DNA from: Ferruginibacter paludis
Lineage (GTDB): Bacteria; Bacteroidota; Bacteroidia; Chitinophagales; Chitinophagaceae
Assembly (NCBI RefSeq): GCF_030409685.1
Contig: NZ_JAUFQJ010000019.1
Span: 1 to 64,000, forward strand
Length of the DNA: 64,000 nt
Direction: 5' to 3'
The notes under the pieces: generated by a model
Database searches by the model: none
What the model was told of the DNA's origin: nothing
The model's input: the letters and a program-made list of their open reading frames with translations, nothing else
Shown: positions 18,084 through 26,006 of the stretch, piece after piece
Layout: each line of letters begins with the position of its first letter
How positions within the stretch are numbered: the first letter of the stretch is position 1
Position numbers and translations under genes: made by a program

Positions 18084-19571
18084 TTATTTATTCCAGCTCA
18101 TGCTACCATCCTTTTCATCTTTTAATTCAATGCCAATCGTAGCGAGTTGCTTTCTTATTTTATCAGAGGTGGAATAATCTTTTCTGATTTTCGCTTCCTT
18201 ACGGATATCAATGAGCAATTGCATAACGCCCTGCAAAGTATTGTCATCTGCACCGGTACTATGTGTTAACCCGAATATATCTTCCATGTAAGTTTTAAAT
18301 TGTTGTTGCAATAATACCAGCGTTGTTGCGGCCAGAGCACCCGGTGCAATATGACCATCTTTAATACCATTGATTACGGGAGCCAGCTCAAACATATTGG
18401 CCAATATTTTAGCCGTGCTGAAATCGTCGTCCATAAATTCGTCAAACTCATTTAGCCACTGCACTACTTTCGAATTTAGTGCAGCATCTGCAGCTTCTTC
18501 ATTTAAACCAACAGGTAATTTTTTCAATACTTCATAGGCTTCCCACAATCTTTTAAGCGCCTTCTCACTTGCCAATAAAGCCTCGCTGCTAAAATCTACC
18601 GGGCTGCGGTAATGACTTTGTAAAATAAAAAATCGTACCGTCATGGGTGAAAAGGCCTGTGTCAACAAAGGGTGATTGCCGCTGAACATTTCTGTAAGCT
18701 TTATTACATTGTTATAACTCTTACCCATTTTTTTACCATTGATGGTAATCATGTTATTGTGTATCCAATATTTTGCCGGCGTATGATGATTGCATATGGT
18801 GCTTTGTGCAATTTCACTTTCATGGTGCGGAAACTGAAGGTCCATACCGCCACCATGTATATCAAACTCAGCACCCAGGTATTTGGTAGCCATTGCCGAG
18901 CACTCAATATGCCACCCGGGGAAACCCTCTCCCCACGGGCTTTTCCAGCGCATGATGTGTTCCGGCGCTGCTGATTTCCACAAGGCGAAATCAGCCTTGT
19001 CCCTTTTTTCCTGTTGGCCATCCAGCTCCCTGGTTGTTTCCAGTAAATCATCCATTACGCGGCCGCTTAGTTTTCCATACTCATGTGTGGCGGCGTATTT
19101 CTTTAAATCAAAATATACAGAGCCATTTACTTCATAGGCATACCCTTCAGCAATAATTTTTTCAATCATGCTGATCTGCTCTACAATATGACCGGTTGCG
19201 GTAGGTTCTATACTGGGTTCCACACAATTAAACTGCAGCATGGCCCAGTGAAAAAGGTTGGTGTATTTCTGCACCAGTTCCATCGGCTCCAGCTTTTCGA
19301 GAATGGCTTTTTTACTTACCTTATCTTCTGCTTCTTTGCCTTCTTCTTCAAAATGCCCGGCGTCTGTAATGTTGCGCACGTAACGCACTTTGTAACCCTT
19401 ATAAGTAAGATAGCGGTATATAAAATCGAAGGTGATATAGGGCCTTGCATGTCCCAGGTGACTCTCGCCGCTCACGGTGGGTCCGCATACGTACATGCCA
19501 GCGTGGCCTGGGGTAATGGGGGTAAATACTTCCTTGGTGCGGGTGTAGGAGTTGTAAACTTTTAATGGCAT
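18084..19571 (-). CDS. cysS: Cysteinyl-tRNA synthetase
   Basis: 495 residues, normal length. It charges tRNA-Cys with cysteine in the cytoplasm. The class I signatures are both present: CGPTVSGESHLGHARPY (HIGH motif as HLGH, with the first zinc cysteine) and KMGKSYNN (KMSKS). The zinc-site segment WHIECSAMA and the downstream HHE (LQFPHHESEIAQS) are intact, and the C-terminal anticodon-binding part ends with RKDYSTSDKIRKQLATIGI, typical of CysS. Single-copy housekeeping gene with its own promoter about 130 bp upstream. Confidence 0.97.
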   Translation of the reverse strand: MPLKVYNSYTRTKEVFTPITPGHAGMYVCGPTVSGESHLGHARPYITFDFIYRYLTYKGYKVRYVRNITDAGHFEEEGKEAEDKVSKKAILEKLEPMELVQKYTNLFHWAMLQFNCVEPSIEPTATGHIVEQISMIEKIIAEGYAYEVNGSVYFDLKKYAATHEYGKLSGRVMDDLLETTRELDGQQEKRDKADFALWKSAAPEHIMRWKSPWGEGFPGWHIECSAMATKYLGAEFDIHGGGMDLQFPHHESEIAQSTICNHHTPAKYWIHNNMITINGKKMGKSYNNVIKLTEMFSGNHPLLTQAFSPMTVRFFILQSHYRSPVDFSSEALLASEKALKRLWEAYEVLKKLPVGLNEEAADAALNSKVVQWLNEFDEFMDDDFSTAKILANMFELAPVINGIKDGHIAPGALAATTLVLLQQQFKTYMEDIFGLTHSTGADDNTLQGVMQLLIDIRKEAKIRKDYSTSDKIRKQLATIGIELKDEKDGSMSWNK

Positions 19572-19704
19572 TCTATTTATTTGATTGGTAGCTATTCATG
19601 AAAAATGAGTAGCTGTTTTATGTTTTAATTTCTGCCTGCTTTAGTTTGATGTAAAACCTTGCGGCCCTTATCGCGGCAGCGGGTAATTTAAAAAATTTAT
19701 TACA

Positions 19705-19735
19705 CAAAGATATTATGCTATGCCGCAACGGCAAC
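19705..19735 (-). promoter_or_regulatory. Promoter of cysS
   Basis: Read on the minus strand, a GTTG box (19735-19732) is followed after 19 bp by TATCTTTG (19712-19705), matching the Bacteroidota consensus TTTG-N19-TAnnTTTG with one mismatch in the first box. It predicts an about 130-nt leader before the cysS ATG at 19571. Confidence 0.5.
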
Positions 19736-19813
19736 AGGGAATGAATAAATATTTATGAAAAACAGGTTTCATGCAAATCAAATATAATGAAATTTAGGAA
19801 AACAGTGATTGAA

Positions 19814-20974
19814 CTAATGGCCTTGTAAACGGCTGATGTCGGCAATAATTGGAAAATGGTCGCTTAATTTTTTTTTGATCCTGACATACTGCTTTACCTC
19901 GTAACGGTCATCTACAAAAATATTATCAATACGCAGTGTGGGTGCAATGCCACTAAACGTTCTGCCTAAACCTGCACCCTTTTTTTCAAATGCATTCTGC
20001 AGCCCCTTGCCAATGGTTTCATATGCGTATGAGTTGGGTACATCGTTAAAATCGCCGCAAACAATTACAGGGTAAGGGCTTTTGTCAATCTCCTGCCGTA
20101 TCCTGTCTGCCTGGATCTGCCTTCTTAAAAAACCTTTCTTCAACTTCACAATAACATTTTTTGATTTCTGAAGATCACTGTCGGATTCTATGGAAGGGTT
20201 GTCGATGTACTGCAAATTAACCTGTGTAAATTTTAACGATTGCAAATGAATATTGAAAACACGGATAGTATCGGCACCTTTTACAATATCTACATATTGA
20301 AAAATCGAATTATAATCGTTGGGATAGATAGCAATGGTGTGCCTGTTGATAATGGGATATTTCGAAAAAATGATGATGCCAAAATGCTGGCTGCTAAGGT
20401 AATTTTCCTTCCAGTTATAACTATAATATTCATCCGCAAAATGAAGGGCAAGCTCAAAATCCTGGATGGCATAAAACGCAAATTTGTGGTAATATTTGTT
20501 GTTAAGATCGATGATGCTGTCGCCGGCCACCATTTCCTGGAAGCAGGCAACGTCTGGCTGGTATTGATTGATGAGCGCAATCATGCTATCGTGTGTAAGC
20601 GGATCTTTTTTGTATTGCAAAATATCGAACTGCGCTACATTCCAACTCATTATCCTGAGTGCATCTGTCTGTTTCGGACTGGTAAAATTGCCGCTGGTTC
20701 TAAATGGAATTATTTTGGTGATATGTGTCCACCCCGCCAGCAGCACCGGCACAAAAAGCAATGCCCATTTGGATTTGACAAAAAGCCAGAAAACTACAAA
20801 TAGCAGCAGTATGATCAATAAGTAAAATGCAGATAATGACAACAGGCCAACAAACCAAAGGGATGCTGTAAACAGGTATTGGGCGTAACAACCCAATAAA
20901 AAAAGCGTAGCTGCAATAATATTACTTATTATAAAAACCTTTTTGGTCAGTAGGCGAAAAAGCGGTTTAGGCAT
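19814..20974 (-). CDS. Membrane-anchored endonuclease/exonuclease/phosphatase-family protein
   Basis: 386 residues. Three hydrophobic segments occupy residues 12-105 (for example IISNIIAATLFLLGCY and YLLIILLLFVVFWLFV). The C-terminal 280 residues have the EEP fold signatures: RIMSWNVAQFD, CFQEM (metal-binding Glu), FNIHLQS, VICGDFNDVPNS, and the final SDHFPIIADI (catalytic Asp-His). Such proteins cleave phosphodiesters in nucleic acids, lipids or inositides. The membrane anchor suggests a lipid or envelope substrate, but this is inference. It follows the rhomboid genes on the same strand, 138 bp downstream. Confidence 0.88.
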   Translation of the reverse strand: MPKPLFRLLTKKVFIISNIIAATLFLLGCYAQYLFTASLWFVGLLSLSAFYLLIILLLFVVFWLFVKSKWALLFVPVLLAGWTHITKIIPFRTSGNFTSPKQTDALRIMSWNVAQFDILQYKKDPLTHDSMIALINQYQPDVACFQEMVAGDSIIDLNNKYYHKFAFYAIQDFELALHFADEYYSYNWKENYLSSQHFGIIIFSKYPIINRHTIAIYPNDYNSIFQYVDIVKGADTIRVFNIHLQSLKFTQVNLQYIDNPSIESDSDLQKSKNVIVKLKKGFLRRQIQADRIRQEIDKSPYPVIVCGDFNDVPNSYAYETIGKGLQNAFEKKGAGLGRTFSGIAPTLRIDNIFVDDRYEVKQYVRIKKKLSDHFPIIADISRLQGH

Positions 20975-21112
20975 TTTATAAAGATACTGTTTGCCAGTTA
21001 AAATAAATTGCAGTAAGACAGAGGTCGTGCAAGGGGATAACTGTATTATAACTTATTAGCTAAAGACTGGGATTACTTGACTTAAAAACCAATTGCCAAT
21101 AAAAGCTGCTAA

Positions 21113-22051
21113 TTAAAGGTCCTCTTCCGCAGCTCTTTTGAGGATATTTTTTTCTTCTTCGGTTAGCAGGTGATACCCTTTCAGATTGATTTTATCAAGG
21201 ATTTCATCTACCCGCTGGGGTGTAATATTGGGCGTTTTTTTATATGGCTTTTTACCCTCTGTATTATAAAAAACACGTTCCTTAATATTTACAGTAGTCC
21301 GTTTTTTATCGGGATTAAAAAGATTAATAAACCAGTTGTAAAAACTGTTCATCCAAAGACTTCCATCAATATCTTTTCTCAAAAGGAAAATAAAAAGAAA
21401 TCCTGCAGCGGCTCCTGCCAGGTGAGAGAGACTATACGCTGCGCTTATAGTGGCGATACCTGCAAAATCAACCAGGATATAAACCATGGTTAATACCCAG
21501 ATAGGAATACCTCCATTTAGATTTCTGAAGAACCGGAAATCGGGCGCCAGGGTTGTAGTAGCAACGGCAACAGCCATGGTCGCCGCATTGGCGCCGAGTA
21601 AAGCCGAACTGCTGATAGCGGGACGTAATGAAGGCACCATGTAATTAACACCAATAAAAACTATTGCGCCGGCAAAACCACCATAAATATAAACCGGAAT
21701 CAATTTTTTGTTGCCGGTAAGTTCTTGTAAAATAAACCCAAATGCCCATAGCCACAGCATATTGCTTAAAATGTTCATGGCACTTATATGACTAAACATA
21801 TAAGTTAGCAAGGTCCAGGGGCGCTGAGCCAGGCGGCCAAGCTGCGCAGGCATTTCGAAGTACTGCAATGCTTCGCTAAAAAAAATGTTATCTCCTTTTT
21901 GAAAAAAGTAATAAGTTACCTTAATGGTAAGGAGTAATATAAAGAAAATAATATTTAAGGTGAGTAATGCCATCAGGGCGTTTCCGTCCTGGCCTGGTGT
22001 AATCCTTCTCCGGGGCTGTCTAAATTCTGAAAATCTATCTGACTCTCCCAT
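21113..22051 (-). CDS. Rhomboid-family protein lacking the catalytic serine (pseudoprotease)
   Basis: 312 residues with the six-helix rhomboid core at about residues 25-225. The loop-helix that carries the catalytic serine (GxSG) reads GANAA here (Gly153-Ala154-Asn155-Ala156), so Ser is replaced by Asn; the helix-6 histidine is kept (SHLAG, His210), as is the HISAMNILSNMLW segment. It should therefore be proteolytically inactive, like iRhom/derlin-type pseudoproteases. A C-terminal cytoplasmic extension of about 90 residues ends in a helical tail (DEILDKINLKG, TEEEKNILKRAAEE). It lies 53 bp downstream of an apparently active rhomboid, suggesting a functional pair. Confidence 0.9.
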   Translation of the reverse strand: MGESDRFSEFRQPRRRITPGQDGNALMALLTLNIIFFILLLTIKVTYYFFQKGDNIFFSEALQYFEMPAQLGRLAQRPWTLLTYMFSHISAMNILSNMLWLWAFGFILQELTGNKKLIPVYIYGGFAGAIVFIGVNYMVPSLRPAISSSALLGANAATMAVAVATTTLAPDFRFFRNLNGGIPIWVLTMVYILVDFAGIATISAAYSLSHLAGAAAGFLFIFLLRKDIDGSLWMNSFYNWFINLFNPDKKRTTVNIKERVFYNTEGKKPYKKTPNITPQRVDEILDKINLKGYHLLTEEEKNILKRAAEEDL

Positions 22052-22067
22052 ATAATTGATTGTTGTA

Positions 22068-22075
22068 CAAATTTA
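22068..22075 (-). promoter_or_regulatory. -7 promoter element upstream of the rhomboid pseudoprotease gene
   Basis: On the minus strand TAAATTTG (22075-22068) fits TAnnTTTG and lies 16 bp before the ATG at 22051. No clear -33 box is present. It would allow the pseudoprotease to be expressed separately from the upstream rhomboid. Confidence 0.4.
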
Positions 22076-22104
22076 CAAACCCGCGCTGAAAAAAGCTGTT
22101 AACT

Positions 22105-22806
22105 TTAATAAAACGTTTTTCTGTTGGTTTTGTTCCAGAAATAGATAAGCAAAAAGCCAACCAAAGCTCCGCCCAGGTGAGCGAAATGGCCCACATTGTC
22201 CCCGGCAATCTGGCGTACGCCCATAAAAAGATCCAGTAAAATAAAAAATGGAATTACATATTTCGCTTTCAGCGGAATGGGAATAAACATGATGTATAAT
22301 TCAGTATTGGGAAAAAGATAGGCATAGGCGGCCATTACTCCCATGATAGCGCCTGATGCGCCGATAGCACTATACTGATCTTCATATGCGGTTATTAAGT
22401 CTGCCGTTGACATTCCATTAGCCAATGCTTCAGGAGATTTGGCAAACTGGGCAGCACTAAATGGAATACTTAACTGTATACAAACTGCAGCCCCAACGCC
22501 GCAGATGAGATAAAAAATCAAAAAACGTTTTGAGCCCAGGTAGCGCTCCATAATGCTTCCAAACATCCAAAGGGTAAACATATTAAATAAAATGTGCGAG
22601 AGCCCTTTGGGATCGTGCAAAAACATGTTGGTTATAAACTGGTGTGGGTAAAACAGGGAAGATTTAATGTAGTGCAATGCGCCCCATTCTGTAACATCAA
22701 AGGGCTGAATTAATACCTGGGCCAAGTAGGCCAGGATATTTAATATAATAAGATTGAAAACAATCGGAGTGTCCCGTTGAAGAGAATTATTAAATTTGAA
22801 TGCCAT
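22105..22806 (-). CDS. Rhomboid intramembrane serine protease
   Basis: 233 residues, the minimal six-helix rhomboid. The catalytic dyad is intact: Ser151 in AIGASGAIMG and His210 in FAHLGGALVG; the L1-loop and helix-2 histidine pattern GLSHILFNMFTLWMFG is also present. It would cleave membrane-spanning substrates within or near the inner membrane. It is immediately upstream of a serine-less paralogue on the same strand. The substrate is unknown. Confidence 0.93.
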   Translation of the reverse strand: MAFKFNNSLQRDTPIVFNLIILNILAYLAQVLIQPFDVTEWGALHYIKSSLFYPHQFITNMFLHDPKGLSHILFNMFTLWMFGSIMERYLGSKRFLIFYLICGVGAAVCIQLSIPFSAAQFAKSPEALANGMSTADLITAYEDQYSAIGASGAIMGVMAAYAYLFPNTELYIMFIPIPLKAKYVIPFFILLDLFMGVRQIAGDNVGHFAHLGGALVGFLLIYFWNKTNRKTFY

Positions 22807-22822
22807 AAATCAAAGTTAGCAG

Positions 22823-24301
22823 TTAATTTTTCAACTTCAGCAAGGCCACACATTCAATGTGGTGCGTATGCGGAAACATGTCAACCGGCTGTATTTTTTC
22901 AACTGCATATTTCTCCGCCAGCAAAGCGATGTCCCTAGCCTGCGTAGCAGCGTTACAGCTAACGTATACAATAGTAGGAGCCGCTATTTCGAGTAATTTA
23001 ATCACGAGCTTTTCGTGCATCCCTGCCCTGGGCGGATCTGTTATGATCACATCCGGGCGGCCATGTTTTGCGAAAAACTCATCGTTACAAATTTTTATTA
23101 CGTCGCCGGCAAAAAATTCAGCATGGGTAATATGATTCAACGCTGCATTTTCTTTGGCATCTTCAATAGCTTCCGGAACAGCTTCTACACCGATGATTTT
23201 TTTTGCCAGCTTGCTTAGAAATATACCAATGCTGCCGGTGCCGCAATACAGGTCATACACAATTTCCTCACCGGTTAATTGCGCAAAATCCCGGGTAATG
23301 GAATATAGTTTTTCTGCCTGTTTTGTATTGGTTTGGAAGAAGGATTTTGGACCAATTTTGAACGTAAAGTCTTCGAGCTGCTCATTTACAAAGCCTTTAC
23401 CGTAGTATGTTTGCGGCGAAAGATCATAAATGGTATCGTTCCATTTGGTATTGATTGTATAAAGCAAAGTAGTAATTGCGGGAACTATTTGCAATAAATG
23501 ATCCAGTAACCTTTTTGTTTCTGTTTCGTCCTCATAACCCAGACAAATATTTACCATCAGTTCGCCGGTAGAACAACAGCGGATAATAATATTGCGCAAC
23601 CAGCCTGTGTGTTGTTTAATATCGTAGTAGGTATAATTATTTTCAATGGCAAAATCCCGGATGGTGTTGCGGATGGTGTTATTCACTTCATCCATCAGGT
23701 AACAGGTTTTGATCTCAATTATTTTATCAAAAATGCGGGGCACGTGAAAACCCAAAGCCCCTCCACCCCCAACGGGGAAAATTTGAGGCTCTGCCAATTC
23801 AGAAGATCTCTCTAAAATTGCTGGCTCAGAAAATCCACCCCTGGGGGGCGGGGGGGCTGCTTTTATTTCCTCGCTGGTTAAATACCGCTTGTTGCTAAAA
23901 GTAAATTCCAGCTTATTTCTGTAATGAATGGTATCCGCTGCACCTGCAATGGGCATAATCTCCGGCAACGCAATTTTGCCGATTCGTTTTAAGTTTTGTA
24001 CAACTTCCTGCTGCTTGTATTCCAACTGTTTTTCGTAGGGCAGCATTTGCCATTTACAACCGCCGCACAAGCCAAAATGCTGACAGAAAGGAGTTGTTCT
24101 CTCCGGAGAATATTCGTGTATATGGGTAACCTTTCCTTCACCCCAATCTTTTTTATTGGTGCTTATAAAAACATCCACCACATCGCCCGGCACAGCGCCC
24201 TCAATAAAATATACTTTGCCATCCTGCCTTGCAACAGATTTGCCTTCAGCTGCATAGCCGGTTACAGCTACCTTTTCCAATAAAAATTTTTTTCTTTTCA
24301 C
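22823..24301 (-). CDS. rlmD: 23S rRNA (uracil-5-)methyltransferase, RlmD/RumA type, with in-frame palindrome insertion
   Basis: 492 residues, starting with GTG at 24301. The order is TRAM domain, an iron-sulfur site (CQHFGLCGGCKW plus a later Cys), and a SAM methyltransferase domain with YDLYCGTGSIGIFLS, ITDPPRAGMHEKLV and the catalytic YVSCNAATQARD. It would methylate a uracil of 23S rRNA (or tRNA in some homologues). Between TSEEI and GALGFHVPRIFDK, where homologues have a short variable loop, there is an extra proline/glycine-rich segment encoded by a 103-bp imperfect palindrome (23756-23858), read through in frame. The gene is otherwise intact. RlmD is the most likely specificity but RlmC or TrmA-like use is not excluded. 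Confidence 0.88.
   Translation of the reverse strand: MKRKKFLLEKVAVTGYAAEGKSVARQDGKVYFIEGAVPGDVVDVFISTNKKDWGEGKVTHIHEYSPERTTPFCQHFGLCGGCKWQMLPYEKQLEYKQQEVVQNLKRIGKIALPEIMPIAGAADTIHYRNKLEFTFSNKRYLTSEEIKAAPPPPRGGFSEPAILERSSELAEPQIFPVGGGGALGFHVPRIFDKIIEIKTCYLMDEVNNTIRNTIRDFAIENNYTYYDIKQHTGWLRNIIIRCCSTGELMVNICLGYEDETETKRLLDHLLQIVPAITTLLYTINTKWNDTIYDLSPQTYYGKGFVNEQLEDFTFKIGPKSFFQTNTKQAEKLYSITRDFAQLTGEEIVYDLYCGTGSIGIFLSKLAKKIIGVEAVPEAIEDAKENAALNHITHAEFFAGDVIKICNDEFFAKHGRPDVIITDPPRAGMHEKLVIKLLEIAAPTIVYVSCNAATQARDIALLAEKYAVEKIQPVDMFPHTHHIECVALLKLKN
23756..23858. repeat. 103-bp imperfect palindromic element inside a coding region
   Basis: Both ends start AGCCCC and run inward as related sequences: the left arm reads AGCCCCTCCACCCCCAAC, GGGG, AAAATTTGAGGCTC; the right arm, on the other strand, reads AGCCCCCCCGCCCCCCA, GGGG, TGGATTTTCTGAGCC. 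The arms meet at an AGATCT centre near 23806. The whole element is one long imperfect inverted repeat whose length lets the rlmD frame continue, adding a Pro/Gly-rich loop. This is the form expected of a mobile palindromic repeat that has inserted in frame. Confidence 0.7.
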
Positions 24302-24306
24302 GGTTG

Positions 24307-24314
24307 CAAAAGTA
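24307..24314 (-). promoter_or_regulatory. -7 promoter element of the rlmD-type gene
   Basis: On the minus strand TACTTTTG (24314-24307) matches TAnnTTTG and lies 5 bp before the GTG start at 24301, giving a nearly leaderless transcript if used. No -33 box was seen. Confidence 0.35.
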
Positions 24315-24519
24315 ACTCCATTTTTGTTTCGTCACCAGTTGGTGCGACTGTTTCTTTAAACAGCCTGCATGCTTTGCAACCTGTTTCAGTTTAATTGACT
24401 GTATTGCTTTGCGGGCATGTATTTCAGGTAATAAAATGATTATTTAATTTTTTGTTAATGATATGTAATTTATAAATTGCTGCAACGTTGTATCCTGATG
24501 ATTAACCATTCATTTTGGA

Positions 24520-24527
24520 TACTTTTG
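24520..24527 (+). promoter_or_regulatory. -7 promoter element of the TlpA-like/parvulin operon
   Basis: TACTTTTG matches TAnnTTTG and lies 20 bp before the ATG at 24548. It also rules out the in-frame TTG at 24515 as the start, because that codon would be upstream of the transcript. No TTTG box at the usual spacing. Confidence 0.45.
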
Positions 24528-24547
24528 TAACCTTATCAAACTATTCA

Positions 24548-25987
24548 ATGAAACAATATCTTTTAGGATTGTCTGCTATCTTTTGCTTTACCAGCGCCCG
24601 TTCACAACATTTTACCGTAACCATGCAGGCAAGCCAGTATCAATCGGGCATTGCCTATCTAACTTACCACATGGGAAAAAATCTTTCTGTGGAAGATTCT
24701 GCGGCTGTGAGTAATAAGGGTATTGCAGTATTTACCGGTAAAAGAAAATTACCAGCGGGCATTTACGCTCTTGTGTTGCCCGGTAAATCAAAAAGTGTTG
24801 ATTTCTTAATTGATAAAGAACAAATAATTACTGTAAAAATTGACACGACAGACTTGTTGCAAAAAACAGTTGTAACAGGTTCGCCGGCAAACGTTTTATT
24901 GCAGCAATACCAAAAAACGGTTGCAACAAAGGCGCAGTCGCTGGAAGCTGAGCGCAAAGCGTATACTTCTTCTAAAACTAAAGCAGATTCAACATTACAC
25001 GAAGGCAATTATAACCGGTTGAATAAAGAGCTGAACGATTACCGGGATAACCTGGTTAAGGCTCAGCCATCTTCTATGATGGCAGTGTTACTGAATGCAA
25101 TGAAAGACCCGCCAGTACTGAATAATAGGCCACAAACCCACAATGATTCACTTCAAAATTATTATTACTATAAAACGCATTATTGGGACGGTGTAACGTT
25201 TATGGATGACCGGATCATTCGCACCCCATTTTTTTTACCCAAGCTGGAAAGATATTACCGGGAACTGATTGTTCCGGAAGCAGACAGCATTATTAAAGAG
25301 GCCGATTACCAGTTGCTGCTGGCACGCAGCAGCCCCGAGATGTATAAATTTTTATTGAACTGGCTCACAGATGAATACATAAGTCCCAAATACATGGGCC
25401 AGGACGCGGTGTTTGTGCATCTTTTTGAAAAATACCACAGTAAAGGTTTAAGTAGCTGGTTAAACGAAAAACAAATGGAAACCATAAGCCGCCGGGCTTA
25501 TATGTTAATGGCGAATTTGATTGGTGCAAAAGCCGCCGATCTGGAAATGACCGACTCCACGGGCAAAGCGCTACCGTTGTACAGTGTTGCGGCTGATTAT
25601 ACGGTGGTTGTTTTTTGGGATCCCACCTGCGGGCATTGCAAGGAAGAATTGCCGAAACTGGATTCTGTTTACAGGGCCAACTGGAAAGCGCACAATGTGA
25701 AAATGTATGGCGTGTTATCTGCCGACAGTAAACAAGAGATGAAACCGGAATGGTTAAAGTACATCAGGGAGCACAATTTGCAGGATTGGGTGAACGTTTA
25801 TGAAACCAAAGAAACGGAAGCAGCCAATGTTGCGGCCCAAAAGCCCGGCTACCGCCAGTTATACGACGTGACACTAACACCAACTATTTATCTCCTTGAC
25901 AAAGAAAAAAGAATCATCGCCAAAAAATTGACCTGGCAGCAACTGGATGACCTGTTGCAGGTGAAGTGGAAAATGAAATCCAATTAA
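24548..25987 (+). CDS. Periplasmic TlpA-like thioredoxin with N-terminal DUF4369/DUF5106-type region
   Basis: 479 residues from the ATG at 24548. A signal peptide (MKQYLLGLSAIFCF, ending ARSQ) is followed by a beta-rich DUF4369-like domain (residues about 22-115), a helical middle region of the DUF5106 type (about 120-335), and a C-terminal thioredoxin domain with VVFWDPTCGHCKEELPKLD, giving a CGHC active site, and the cis-Pro segment VTLTPTIYLLD. It would reduce or exchange disulfides in the periplasm. The parvulin gene starts 19 bp downstream, so the pair forms an operon for folding of exported proteins. Confidence 0.88.
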   Translation: MKQYLLGLSAIFCFTSARSQHFTVTMQASQYQSGIAYLTYHMGKNLSVEDSAAVSNKGIAVFTGKRKLPAGIYALVLPGKSKSVDFLIDKEQIITVKIDTTDLLQKTVVTGSPANVLLQQYQKTVATKAQSLEAERKAYTSSKTKADSTLHEGNYNRLNKELNDYRDNLVKAQPSSMMAVLLNAMKDPPVLNNRPQTHNDSLQNYYYYKTHYWDGVTFMDDRIIRTPFFLPKLERYYRELIVPEADSIIKEADYQLLLARSSPEMYKFLLNWLTDEYISPKYMGQDAVFVHLFEKYHSKGLSSWLNEKQMETISRRAYMLMANLIGAKAADLEMTDSTGKALPLYSVAADYTVVVFWDPTCGHCKEELPKLDSVYRANWKAHNVKMYGVLSADSKQEMKPEWLKYIREHNLQDWVNVYETKETEAANVAAQKPGYRQLYDVTLTPTIYLLDKEKRIIAKKLTWQQLDDLLQVKWKMKSN

Positions 25988-26006
25988 AAGATAAAACCTG
26001 TTTACT

